The position numbers and the translations under genes are program-made. A DNA stretch of 60,854 nucleotides, taken from Chloromonas sp. AAM2. Lineage: Eukaryota > Chlorophyta > Chlorophyceae > Chlamydomonadales > Chlamydomonadaceae. The stretch's first letter is position 1. Each line of letters opens with the position of its first letter. The stretch lies in the NCBI GenBank assembly GCA_004335635.1, contig QAXH01003220.1:1-60854 (forward strand). Direction: 5' to 3'. Below, in pieces: positions 27,565 through 40,281 of this stretch. A model generated the notes under the pieces. It did no database searches, was not told the DNA's origin, and was given only the letters and a program-made list of their open reading frames with translations.

Positions 27565-30500
27565 ATGGCAGCAATTCCATCCCGCCAGCTGTACATCGGT
27601 GGACAGTGGGTCGCCCCTGTGAAGGGCCAGGTCCTGGATGTCATTAATCCAGCTAACGAGCAAGTAATTGGGCAGATTCCTGCTGCGACTGCCGAGGATG
27701 TAGAGAAAGCTGTAGGTGCTGCACGTACAGCGACGAAAAGCGGGCAGTGGGGGGCCAAGACTACCGGCTCTCATCGGGCGGGTTTTCTGAGGGCCATCGC
27801 GAACAAGGCAGGTGTCGGCAAAGACGGGATTTATGACCTGAAGTCCTCTGTTAGCCCTGCATAGCCGCCGGCACTTGTCATCCTGATTCCATGCGATCTT
27901 TTTCGCCATGTAGATGAGGGAGAAGAAGACCCAGATGGCACAGTTTGAGACCCAAGATTGCGGAAAGCCCATCGACGAGGCTGAATGGGACATGGTGAGC
28001 TCAGACAGCACATGCAACACACATGCTATAAGCAACGAGGAAGCACGAAAGTTCTGTAGGTTTCATGGCCTTCATGCCCTCATGCTCTCATGCTCTTCGC
28101 CTCACGGCACTCAGGTCTGCCATCTCACAAAACCTTATGCATCAAAGGGTAGTTCATGCATGCCTGTTCGCTCCAAGCCAAGCTAGCAGACTCGATGACT
28201 GCAGCACTAGATTGATATTTTTATTTTCGGCACTAGACCTGTGTCTTCCCTTGCACTCTACGTTGTGGCAAGCTCATTACGAGGATGTTCGCTGCTTGCC
28301 CTGGCAGGACGTGCCATTGAGCTGCAGTCTGCATCACTGTGTTTGCAACGCCTTGACGCAGGATGATGTAGCAACATGCTTCGACTACTACGCCGGGCTC
28401 GCGGAGAAGCTTGATGAGCGTCAGAACACTCCCATTGATGTGGGCATGGATGACTTCTCTGTCAAGGTACGCCGTCGTCTGGGTTCCCAAGTGCCTTCAT
28501 CTGTGCCCTTGCCGCTCTGCAATGCACAAGCACCGGAGGCGGTGTATCTGGGCCCGCCACACAACAACAAATGAATCGGCATGGAAAGCAAGAGTGACTG
28601 GGCTGCCTTTGTTGTACATTGCACCACCTCCATCAGATGTTCTGCAGCTGGTCCTCAGCAGTTCAATTTGCGACGAAGATCACGATAAGTCTGCAACTAT
28701 GTTTTGCCACCGAGCAACCCCATGCTCAAGCTTGCCATGCTACCCTTGCCACCTTCACGTCGTCCCGTTATTGCCATGTAACAAAGTAATGAATTGTTTA
28801 TGCCAGAGCAATCTCGTGTGTACACCCTGTGTCCATTGAGGCTATGAAGTCAACCCTGTATACGGTGCCCTGGCCCCTGCCTGGTGCAGGTGCGGCGTGA
28901 GCCCCTGGGCGTAGTGGCGCTCATCACCCCCTGGAACTACCCCCTGCTCATGGCAACGGTCAGTTCATACAAGGGCCAGATGGGATGTAATTCACGAGTG
29001 CCTACCGTCCTACAATGTTGACATGGTTACAGTACGATGACAGTACAGTCTTGCTCAAAGGCTTGCCTCACCATGGCAAATGTGGCTTCAGCCGAATGTG
29101 GCAATTATTGCTACAAAGCCGCTACAAAGCCAAAACGCATGCTGCAAGGTAGGCCATAGTAGGCCACTGGACTTGTGCAAGACTAGGACTCCTGCTCAGA
29201 GTGCTAAAGCCACTCAGGCTACGCTACTAGCCATGATGGTTATAGATGGGCGTGCTCATACCCACATAGATGACATGCACGCCTCTCACATCACTCTTTG
29301 TTTTTGCTTGCCTTGCCGTGCAGTGGAAGGTTGCTCCTGCCCTTGCTGCCGGCAACTGCTGCATCCTGAAGCCCAGTGAGATGGCCAGTGTGACCTGCTT
29401 GGAGCTGGCCGCCATAGCGCATGAGGTGGGGCTGCCGCCCGGGGCACTCAACGTGGTGACGGGCACGGGGCCGGATGCGGGCGGGCCGCTGAGGTGAGAG
29501 GTCAACAGGTGGTGCCGATGTTGTAGTCATACGCACCAAACATCTGGCTGATTCTCCATTACCACGAGGGGTGGACGAGGGTGCTGGCTATCATGTTGTG
29601 CAAGCCTTACTGCATGCCATGTACATCCTGGTCACATCTGCAAAGGGATTTTGGAAATGACAAAGCCAACCGCAACCACTCGAATGCAACTATCCGATAA
29701 CTAAGCATCTGAATCCTCATCCGGGCCCAGAAATGAAAGCCATCGTCCTGCGTGTGCCCTGTCAACATTGCACAAAGAGCGACCGCCAACCCCAACCAAC
29801 AAACAAAGAAACACAGCACTTTTCCTTTGGCGTGCCCTGCAGTGCCCACCCAGGCGTGGACAAGGTCGCCTTCACCGGCAGCACGGCCACGGGCAAGCGC
29901 ATCAGCGCAGCGGCAGCAAACAACCTCAGGCCTGCTACACTGGAGCTGGGCGGCAAGAGCGCACTGCTGGTGTTTGAAGATGCGGATGTCGAGAAGGCAG
30001 TGGAGTGGGCAATGGTGGGTGGAAAAGGCCATTTGCATGGTAGCTGTGCATGGTAGCTGTGCATGATAGCTTGATCGCTGCACGTCTCCTGGGCCAGCGC
30101 AGTTGTCCTCATTACTTGCATCTGATCAATATTGTCGACGTACTCCTCCACATTCACGCTCCTTAAATTTCGCTATTGTACTATCCAGCCATGATCTTTT
30201 TCCCGTCACAGACGTGACCTTTGACTGTAGTTTGTTTCCGCCTTCACAAACCGGTGAAAGTGTTTCTTGCACTCCTTGTTTCGGGCTTTGCTAGCTTGCC
30301 CCCACTGCAAGGAATGCCTTCTTCTACCTCTGCTTCGTGCTTCACTGTGATGCAGTTTGGCAGTTTCTGGACCAACGGGCAGATCTGCAGCGCCACCTCC
30401 CGCTTGCTCGTCCATGCGGACATCGCCCCCGCTTTTCTAACGCACCTGAAGCGCAGGGCCGAGGCGATAAGAGTAGACGACCCCCTTCAGGCCGGGGTCA

Positions 30501-32461
30501 GGCTGGGACCGCTGGTGGGTGGGAGGGTTGGCAGAGACTGAGGCTACCGCTTCAACTGCTAGTTATGCAATTGAGCGTCCCGCGCTCAGCATGATACTAA
30601 CTTGTAAAGCTTCAGCCAAGCCTCAGACGAGCAAGAAATCATCATACTTGACCCGTGGATGTGGATGAGGCCAATGGATGACTGGATATGGCCAAATACG
30701 TAGGAAACGTGCAGTCCAATCCAATCTGCATGCACGCCTTGGCATCCGCGTACTGGTGTGTGTTTGGCCTGTGTTGCCAGGTGAGCGCGTCTCAGTACGA
30801 GCGCGTGTTGTCCTACGTCAAGATTGGCCAGGAGGAGGGCGCCAACCTGCTCACAGGCGGCACCAGGCCAGCACACCTGCGCAAAGGGTACTTCCTGGCA
30901 CCAACGGTGAGATTGGTGACTGCCATTTGGTAAGGCAGCTTGCATCTGTGCCTGACTTGGGGTGTGAGGAGTACGATGTTGGTCAGACATGGACGTTTCG
31001 ACAAACGACGAGTACGATGACACCTTGCACCTTGCTTGAAGGTGATCAGATCTGCTTCAGGCTCGAAAACGGGTGTTCATGTGACTACAAAAGCAAGTTG
31101 GGGAGGATGCATCATACGTGGCTGATTGTCCTGCCTCAGGTGTTCACGGGTGTCACCCCCGCCATGCGAGTGTGGCGCGAGGAGATCTTTGGGCCAGTAC
31201 TGAGCGTCATGACCTTCACCAGCGAACAGGAGGCGGTGCAGCTGGCTAACGATAGCCAGTATGGGCTGGGAGGTGAGGACTGCGGGTTGGCAGGAGCTCC
31301 ACGCAGCAGGGCTCCCCGTATGGGTTGGAGACACAGCACAGCTAGGCGTAACGACTGCACGTCTGTCTGCTCGATCTAGTGTTGAGCCTTCTTGGACCAC
31401 AGCCACCCGTACCGCCGTGTGTCTCAAGTGCACAAGTGTTCAACGTGCCCCACATGTCACGAACTCTGTTGCACGTGTGTCACGTGCCCAGGTGCTGTTA
31501 TCTCCGCTGACGCTGTGCGCTGCCAGCGGGTGGCCGAGGCCTTGGAGTGCGGCATCGTGTGGGTGAACTGCTCACAGCCATGCTTCTGCCAGGTGAGTGG
31601 CTTGAAGACAAGCGACGTGAGGTGTCAAGTCAAGTCAAGTGTGGCTGACAAAGTCGGCATCCTTCCAAGCACACAGTGACGCAAGTTGACAGCAAGTGTG
31701 CGAACCACGAATCAGCACCAGCCGTGATGAAGGCACATGACTACTTGTCCTGCTGTGCCCACTGTCTGAGGCATTTCTTGCTTAGCTTTCGGGCTCTGTA
31801 CGACCATCCTGGTACATTCAACAATCCTGTCAATGACATTGTCATTCATTGGTTGATTCATATATTCATAAATTCACTTGCCTCTATCACTTGCTGCATC
31901 TCATTACTTTGCCCTTTTGTGTGTGCAGGCGCCATGGGGCGGCATCAAGAACAGCGGTTTTGGGCGGGAGTTGGGCGAGTGGGGATTGGAAAACTTTTTG
32001 TCGGTCAAGCAGGTGCGGCTCAAGGCTTGCATGTACATGATGTGTTGTAGCATTGGTATGACATTGACCTCATACATGTCATTGCACGAAGCATAACCTT
32101 ACACTGACGGTTGTGTGCTGCTTCAACAAAACGACTCCACGGCCTTGGATGGACTCCACAGCCTTCCTCCCCACACAAGCAGCACCGTTACTGTCACAAC
32201 ATGGAATGATTTTGTATATCAGCCGTTGTGAAAGATGGCCTTGTTGCCTGTATGCCACAGTTCAGCATGCCAAGCATCGTTGGCCATCCAAGCAGAGCCT
32301 AGCCATATGCATCTCACGGTTGCGCCAGCGTTAACATCGACCTATTGTGTGGGGTGTTTGAGCCTCATCAAGTGTGTGCGCTTGACTTGCTTCCGCAGGT
32401 GACCTCCTATGTCTCACCGGCAATCTGGAGCTGGTATGGCCCAGAGCAGTCCAAGCTCTGA
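27565..32461 (+). CDS. BADH: Betaine-aldehyde dehydrogenase (ALDH10 family), C-terminal SKL
   Basis: NAD-dependent aldehyde dehydrogenase family that oxidises betaine aldehyde and aminoaldehydes (glycine betaine and polyamine catabolism). Exon 1 (27565-27807) encodes [20 protein letters not shown] and ends at LRAIANK. Exon 2 (27914-27994) gives [20 protein letters not shown] to EWDM; the next begins [12 protein letters not shown]. Later exons carry [49 protein letters not shown], the general-base motif LELGGKS, the catalytic Cys in [59 protein letters not shown] and finally [13 protein letters not shown] to SKL, TGA 32459-32461. SKL is a canonical type-1 peroxisomal signal. All ALDH10 landmarks are present and the gene looks functional. 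The first intron appears to use a GC donor (AAG/GCAGGT at 27808), since no GT donor keeps the frame. Confidence 0.95.
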
Positions 32462-34400
32462 TCGCCCCTGACCTGACATTGAACCATCCTCCGTCACTGC
32501 CACTGAAAAGATTGGAAATGTTGAGACCTCTGTTCAAGCACACTGATGATACCGAGTGTCATGTCCACTGCCTGACCACCTGTTTTAGCGCGGCGTGGTT
32601 GGTCAAGGCGCTGTGTGGCAAGTCCTTTGGATTGGTCTGTACTTGCCCTGTCACGTCACAATATTGTGGTGTAAGCGTAGCGATTTTCCACCCTCTCTAA
32701 CTGATTGGTTGGTGAATTCCTCACGCACTGATTCTAACCTCTATTGACCTACTATTCACCTACACGCGGATGATTGTAGATTACTCGCTATTCCTGTTTC
32801 ATGAGCCCACTTGCAGGCCTCAATTCAACCCAGCAGTCTTTGTGTTATCACTGCACATCGTAGAGCACACAAGTTGCCCTCTCTATAGAGACCATGATGA
32901 CTTGTAAAGCGCATTTAAGGACTACTCAACTACTTATGTCGTCTTGGCTCAGTGCCTTGAATTTACGTTCCAGCCGTGCATGAGATGACAGTAAGGGTGA
33001 GAGTCTTAATGTCTCAAGCAACTTGAAGTGACAACTGCCTTTTGTACCAGTGATGACTTTGTACTTGATCAGCTGAGTTGCATGCAAATGCCCAGTCACT
33101 CCATGGGTCTCATTGGGGCTGAGTGCGCATCAGGCGAGGCCAATAATACTACATGGTGGGTGAGACTGGTATAATCGCATGACTAAGTGCTGGAAAATGT
33201 AAGCCTGCTGAGAGACGTCCATGTATAGTAGATTGGCCATGCGCACAATGGTCCAGCAGCGGACACACCGTCATGACATTCTCATGTGCAGGTGTAACCT
33301 TGTGCAACGTTTATGTTACATTCTAGGTAAGGAACATGATCATCGTCGCAGGATGGCAGCTAGCAGACAAACTAGGGAGGCCTGGCATGTTATCGAGACG
33401 ACAGTAGATGTGCTTGGAAAGGACAAGGGCAACAACAACCGGCCTGCATTGGAGCCTGCAGTTGTTCTTGCGAAATTACTTTCAAGCGCTGATGCTGGTG
33501 TGCCAATCATGCAGCCTCAGCCTGTTTAGCCTTGCTATGGAATGGTGCGTAGTGATGAGCAGCAGCCAGCCAAGCCAGGTGAGCAGAAACAGGGTGCTGT
33601 GTCCCAGTTGCTGACAATGCCATTAGGGTGTCCCTTCAGAGACATCGCGCTCAATGGTGCAAGTCCACTTCACAGGTTGTATTGAGGTGAAAAGTCGCGC
33701 TATTTTGGCCGAATCCGTGGACACGCGCACAACCAGGGGATTCGCCGATAGTATAAAGAACGCCGAAGCAGAATAAATTGCAAACGCAAGTCAGAAGTTC
33801 ACTCGTCCTGCGAAGAGGCAAACATGTCAGTCGGACAAGTCGACAAAGGTGCCCGGTGCATGTCTGAAGGGTATACGCGTGCTTTGTGCTCTGCTACATC
33901 CAAGAATTTCCGTCAATGCGAGCGTTGGAAAACCCTTGACTTTCTTGGCTTGCGGACCGGGTGGCTTGCTGCTACTGCCGCAGACTGTGGTCCATTGTGC
34001 AATCTCATGTAGCTGGTGTGCTCGGACAGAAACTGTGTCCTAGTGCCATTCTGTCAAATCACGGAGAGAATCCGGTGTTTGTGGCCATGGCAGGAGAAAC
34101 GGAGCCAAAAAGCCCGGTTGTGGTAGAACCTCGCATGCAAAATCTTTTTTGTTGCTAGGTGTTCTGTGTTGCTGACGGATTCTGTGTTGTTGACACTAGC
34201 CGGACGGCTCCTGGCATTCCACATCGTCCTACAGTTGCATACAGGGGCCCGGAAAGTCTTTTCACAGCAGCATTGCGGACATGCGGGCCGCTCAGGTTGG
34301 CGCTCAGAGCCGCCTGGACTGCAACGCACGCCCAGGCAGTACCACGACTCGGCAGGTGAATGAAAGGACAGCCTGGCACTAAACTCAGGGTTTCAACGGT
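32462..34400. other. Intergenic stretch with a possible promoter
   Basis: No conserved coding segment. A TATAAA lies at 33752-33757, and 67 bp after it is an ATG (33824) opening a short frame (MSVGQVDK) that runs into a possible donor GTGCCC. This may mark the transcription start and a small first exon of the downstream repeat-protein gene, but the link is not proven. Confidence 0.35.
33752..33757 (+). promoter_or_regulatory. Candidate TATA box
   Basis: TATAAA in an otherwise GC-balanced context, about 730 bp upstream of the favoured start of the helical-repeat gene at 34482. Assigned by sequence and position only. Confidence 0.3.
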
Positions 34401-37400
34401 TTGATGGGACGAGCCGCAAGTGCATGGCACTTACCATTGCATGGTACTGACGATTGCTCGCAGGCCGTGCATGCCGCTGGCATGTCAAGTGTGTTTCAGG
34501 GCAGATGCCAACCTTGGTTGCGCCTAGGTAGCAGCGCACTCGCCCAGCCTGTGTTCGGGCGTAGCAGATGTCTTCTGCCGCCTTCAGCGGTTGCCGTGGC
34601 AACCCTTCCCCGAGAGCTCATGGACCCTGCTCGCGCCGCGCCTACCCTCGCGCCTCCACGCGCGCAAACGGCCAGCCAGTTGCTACAGGACATTGTTGCC
34701 CACAGCACGGATTGGAGGTACTTGCAGAACTTATACGAGCAGCACCATACCACCATGACCACAGCGCATGTTGCAGCTATCGCCATGCAGCTACCACGTG
34801 CAGTGCGCCCCACTGCAGACATTGTTTCAGACAAGGTGCATGGCCTATACGACGAAGGCCTGCATGGGCTGTACGATGAAATCATGCCTCGTCTTGAAGG
34901 CCAGCTGCATGTGCTCCCAGCACGCCTGCTGCTTGGCATTGCCAGTGCACTAGACGTATGTGGGATGCCATGCTCTTCAAGCTGGCGTGCTGCATTCCTA
35001 TCAGCCTCAGCGGTGCTTCTATCACCCCCAAGGTCTGATGCCTACCCTCAGAATACTACATCACCACAATCAGCCAACTCATGCTCAGCTCAAGAAGTGC
35101 TATCCCTTGCCCGCCATGTCTTTGTCATGTACTCCGGGCCAGGTTGCAGCGAGGAGGCCCTGACCTCAGCAGCCCTCACCGAACGCTTGATAGCTGTCAC
35201 CAGTGCAGCAGCAGTTGCAGCCACGCAGAAGCCCAGCGCAGATGGCCAGTTACAGGCACGGTTAGCAGCAGCAACTGAAGCAGCCCAAGGCCTCCTCACC
35301 GGCTCGGGCGCCCTTATCCGCCCCGAGGCATTTCCAGCCCGCATCATCTTGCAGCTGCTCGAAGCCCTCCAAGGGCTGCAAGTCAAACCACCCCAGCCAT
35401 GGCTCAATGCCTGCCGAGCAGGGCTCGACGTCTCCGCCCGGCCCGCTCAGATGACAGCTGCGGTAGCAGTCATGAAACGTCTAGGCTGGAACGAGCATGA
35501 TGCAGCCCTGTTCACCACCACGACAATGCACCAGCCAGAAACGTTCGGCCCATCCGTCCTCCCGCTTCCTGCCCCATCTGGTTCATCTCTCCGCCAGGCG
35601 TCCCATGCGGATGCCTCCACCTCTTCTCCCCGTACCCCATCTAGCAACGGGACGGGTAAAACTCGGCGAAAGAAAAGAAGCAAGTCACCATCCCCTGGAG
35701 CAGCCGCAGCTGCAGCAGCTGCAGGAGCGGAGCTGGCTGTCCCGCGCCAGTTGTCACCTGAGCAGCTCACAGCACCTAACAGCGCGTTGGAAGGCATGAT
35801 TGGTCTCCTGCGGGACGCAGCCTCCAGTGGAATGCTGCCTGAGCTCAAGGCAACAGTCTTCAGCCAGTTAGAGGTCAGTTAATCAAGCAATTGGCTTTAC
35901 TATTTGCTACCTGCAAGTGCATGTGCTTGTCACGCAATCATGTGCTGAATCAGCCAACCCACCTCTACGCCGGCTGGCCACTTATACCTATGTATCTGCT
36001 AGCTGCACTATCATTTGGTGTCAACAAGTCATGCGCATGCTGACCACGTGACCTAGGCGCCCTGCCGGCCAGCTCCTTGCCAGTTGCAAGAATGATCTCA
36101 ACTGCATGCTAGTTGTCATTCCCATTGATGGCTGGCTGTCCGAGTATCACGTGCCTTATCCTGTAGGGTTGTGACCCCGCGCTTGTGCTGTGGACTGCGG
36201 AGGCGTTTCATCAGTTGGGCAGCCCCCTCACGAGCAGAGAGCTGGCGCAGTGTGTGCACCTGGCGGCAAGCGCTGTGGATGCACATGACAGGTAACCGGC
36301 AATGGCATTGGTCGAGCAGGTGTTGAAAGCAGTCAAAATGAATTACACGGGACGGACTGAACTCTGGGATGTGATGGTTGTGCATGGGCTGGTCGTTGCT
36401 GCCTGCTTCAGCTGCTCCTTGGTAGGAGCTTGGTATCATATGATTAAGAGTCACATGACCATGTGTGTTTGGAGTGCCTTTATGTGCGGCCACCTATGCA
36501 TGAGGTGACAAATTTGAAGCTCGAGCGTCACGGGTGCTCAAAGTGCTTGCATTCTCCGGTGATTTGATCGCCATTTTGCATGGGTTTGATCGCAACCTGC
36601 GGGCAAGCTGCACAATGCTCTACCGCAAAGCGTGGCCCATTTATTACAGCATGCCAACCTGTACTCGACGTTGCCTGACTTGCAGGGGTAGCGATGTTGC
36701 TGCATGGGACGTGCTGGCTCTGATCCAGCGGTGCTGCAACCAAGGCGCAGCCATACCACCAGGGCAGCTAGAGCACCTGCTAGAGTACGTTGCACAGAAG
36801 TGTGACCAGTTACACCCAATCCAGCTTGCAGACACCCTCAGCGCTGCTGCAGCTCTGGTCGCCCGCTCAGCCCCTGCAAGCAGCGATGCTGAAGGAGCGG
36901 CAATTAACATGCAGTCAATTGATGAGAACCACGGCGGAGTCAGCGGCAAGTCGGTTTATGCGGTTATGGAAGCGTTACGGCCGGTTCTGGGGTCGTTGGC
37001 GGGAGAGCAGGCGGCAAAGGTGGCCGCGGCATTGACAGCCCTGCGGGCGTGTGGCGTGGCTGCTGCACTTCCGTTGCCTGTTTGGCTGAACGCTTACTGT
37101 ACGGCGACACAGGGCATGTTAGATGGCCTTGGGGCTGTGCAGCTGCGTCAGGTGAGGCATGGGGTGCACGTGGCTGCTGGCCGAGAATCACATGGTACCC
37201 CTACTTCCAGACACTGTTCCAGGACGGTGGAGTTTGGCAACCAGCACACAGCCAACTGTACCTGTGTGTGCTGCTTTGCCATCGCTCACCATTCATTGCT
37301 GCAAAATACTGTTCCACGGCATTGTGTGTTGTCACAAGTGTTATTGTGTCCGTTTCCAGGTGCTGGCTTTGATTTCCCGCTCCGGCCACTATGCAACTAC

Positions 37401-40281
37401 GGCCTACCTCGAGGCCGCCATCACAGCAGCTCGTGGCATACTCCCCAACACACCAGCCCAGAGCCCTATCCCCACACAGCCTACTACAGAAGCAGCTCCA
37501 CAGGCAGGGCCTGCCGGCTCTGCAGCTGCGGCAGCCGGTGCGGCTGGCACCAGCTCCCGCGGCGGCAGCCGGCTGGGTGACGTGCTGGCTGTCCTGGAGC
37601 TACTGGTGCTGGACCTTGGCTGTGAGCCCAGCAGCCAGCTGGCAGCTGACGTGGCCAGCAAGCTGGTGCCAGCGCTTTCAGCCGAGGCTGGGGCGCTGTC
37701 GCCGACTGAGCTGGCTGGTTCGCTGCGGCTGCTTGCGGCGATGCGCTGCCGGCCGCCAGCTGGGGCGGTCCAGAAGCTGCTGGGGTCGCTGGAGCGATAC
37801 CTGTTCCAGCTGGCACCGGGGCGACTGGCGCTGGTGGCCTGGGCTTGTGCCGAACTAGGGGCAGTGCCAAGGCGTGCGTTCCTCAGCAGGTGCGGCATTT
37901 GAATAGGGTCGATTGCGTCTGTTTGGGATGCTCAGGGTGAGGCCTCTCAAAAACATCAAAGGACGGGAGCTGTGAGGCAAGCAAAGACGTGCAATGTGCG
38001 TTGGGGTTCAATGCGCTGAGGAAGCGGCCGTGTGGGCGGAAAGTTCGGGGGAAGGGTAAACGTGTGACACAGCCAGGAGGCCAGAAGCTTAGCTTAGGGT
38101 GGCTTTCACATGCACCTGTGACGTCAGGTGCTCTCGAGCTTCACCATCACAACGCTGTGTGCTCACAGGTACCTGGAGGCTGCTGCTGAGGCGCTTCCCG
38201 AAATGCGCCCCGAGTCCCTCGCCCTCCTGGCCAGGTCCTTTGCACAGTTAGGTATCGTGCCCGACGCGTCCTGGCAGAAGGCCTACCGTGATGCAGTGCT
38301 GGTCAAGCTGCCAGAGGCGGACGCGGAGACGCTGAGCGTGCTGGCGCATGGCTTGCTGCACCTGGGCTTGCGGCCTGACGAAGCGTGGATTAAGGCATAC
38401 CTGATCGAGAGCACGTTCAAGCTGCCTGAGGTGTGTGTGTAACTGCACAGCGTGGATAAGCAACTTTTGAGTCGGTCTACAGGTTGGGCAGATCTGTTAG
38501 CGTACGGGGCAAAGTGGCAGGTAGGCCAGAGCAATCAGTGTTTTGACAACCGTCATGCGCTGTACTCATATCTGTTCTGTTCGTTTGGCTGCCCTGCTTT
38601 CCACGCTTCTACAGCAACCATCACCACCCTCAGTTGCTCATCATCGGCCTGATCAAGTGCCCTCACGCCATGTGTTCTGCAGGCCGACGCGGCCTCCGTA
38701 GCCCGGTGCGCCCACTTCATGGCCTCATGCGGCATCCCCCCGCCTGGCGAGTGGGTCTTGGCCCTCATGGAGCGCACACTGGCAGTGAGCCCAGACGAGT
38801 TTGACCCACCGGACCTGCTGCCTCTGGTGCTAAGGTGTGTTGCATGGTAGAGAATTAGAAAGAAGAGGAAGAAGAGGAAGCTTGGTATTTCCACACCAAA
38901 CAACACCAAACAGTGTGGTACAAGTGCATTGGCTTTCACGTCCAGACAAAAAGATCAACAACACAGTGCACCTACACCCTCTGGTCATTCACAGCCCAAG
39001 TTTTGGCAGCAAGCCTCAGGTCAGACCGTGCTACCACTTTCCACCGCCAGAATGACATGCTGCTGCTGTGGGTGCGCTCAAGTGTGGTACTGCTGAAGTG
39101 TGGCATAAAATCTCCTTGCCTCAGGTCTCTTGTGCACCTGGGTTGGGCCCCTGACCCGGCCTGGCTGAGTGAGCTGCTGGCGCGCATTGGCGAGCGGTCG
39201 TTCGACCTGCAGCCCTCGAGCCTCATCATCACTGCAACCTCACTGGCAAAGCTGCAGGTGCGAGGGGCAACAGCATGGGCACGCTGGTTACAAACAGCTA
39301 CGAGGAGCACCCACCCTGGTCTCACATGAGGATCTGAATTAGACAGCGGTTTGTGCGGAAATGTTAAATCTACACGAAATCCTAGTCTGCTATAAAAAAG
39401 GTTCTCTGAATGGTGGAAGTATCCACTTATGCTCCTTTCAACGCCTCACATTTTCTGGGTTATGCTTGTATTCCCATATATACAAGTTATACTGCACAAT
39501 TTGCACGCGCCTCCGCATGCCATTTCAGTGCGGAGGGTCACTTTCAGTGCTGTGCATTGCGCCTGTTACTCTTCCCTGCCCTGCACACATGCAAGCTTCC
39601 TCTGCTCTGGCATCAAGTGTGTAATTTTGTTTGATTGTGCGCAGGCGACCAGTGAGGAGCAGATGCTGGACGGTGTGAGCGGGGATGAGGAGAACTACCA
39701 GTACGACTCAGAGACCTCATACGCCACCATGGACCTGCTGTTCGAGGTAAGGCTTGGGCGTGTTTGTATCCGATCACGTGCACTGCCGCAGATAGCTTCC
39801 CCAGGCCCGCACAAGGGCTCAGCCGGTTTTGCTTGCCCATCAGCTAGTTTGATTTCAGCCCGCTTCTTTCTGACTTGACCAATGCACGAGTTTGTTACAG
39901 GTCTTTCTTCTTTCCAGTCAAATCATCACCTGTTACTGCCTGTTGTGAACTGTTCAGGCTGCAAGTGCCCGTCTGGATGAGTTCACAGCTCGTGAGCTGC
40001 GCTGGCTATTGGATCCTCTTGAGCTGCTGCCTAGCTACAACATGCCGCAAGAAACAGCCGACGCCATCTACGCCGCCCTGGCCACAAAGGAAGCAAAAGA
40101 GCAGAGCATGCATGAGAAGCGCATGGGTGCAAACGGGACTGGCAGTGCAGGGGCAGGGACGGCAAGCAATGGTCCAGAGGCCGAGGAAGTTGAGGAGGTG
40201 GAGAAATGTCACGAGTCTGTTGCGATGGGTTTGAACGACCTAGTCAGCGATGGTTGGTTGACTGCTGCGGTCATGGTTTAG
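34401..40281 (+). CDS. Alpha-helical repeat protein (OPR-like), probably organelle-targeted, nine exons
   Basis: Exons: 34401-35874 (the ATG at 34482 is preferred because it gives a short Arg/Ser/Leu-rich leader, MSSVFQGRCQPWLRLGSSAL); about 36167-36290 (GCDPALVLWTAEAFHQLG); about 36687-37151; 37361-37889; 38169-38430; 38683-38833; 39125-39256; 39645-39746; and 39958-40281, stop TAG. About 1,150 residues. The pattern is repeated helical pairs of the type LALLARSFAQLGIVPDASW, LSVLAHGLLHLGLRPDEAW, SLVHLGWAPDPAW, as in octotricopeptide-repeat proteins that bind specific organelle RNAs in green algae. Low-complexity Ala/Ser/Lys linkers interrupt exon 1 (around GKTRRKKRSKSPSPG, which could act as a nuclear signal) and exon 4. 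No RAP domain or catalytic domain is seen. The OPR assignment is by pattern only. The target RNA and compartment are unknown. Confidence 0.7.
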
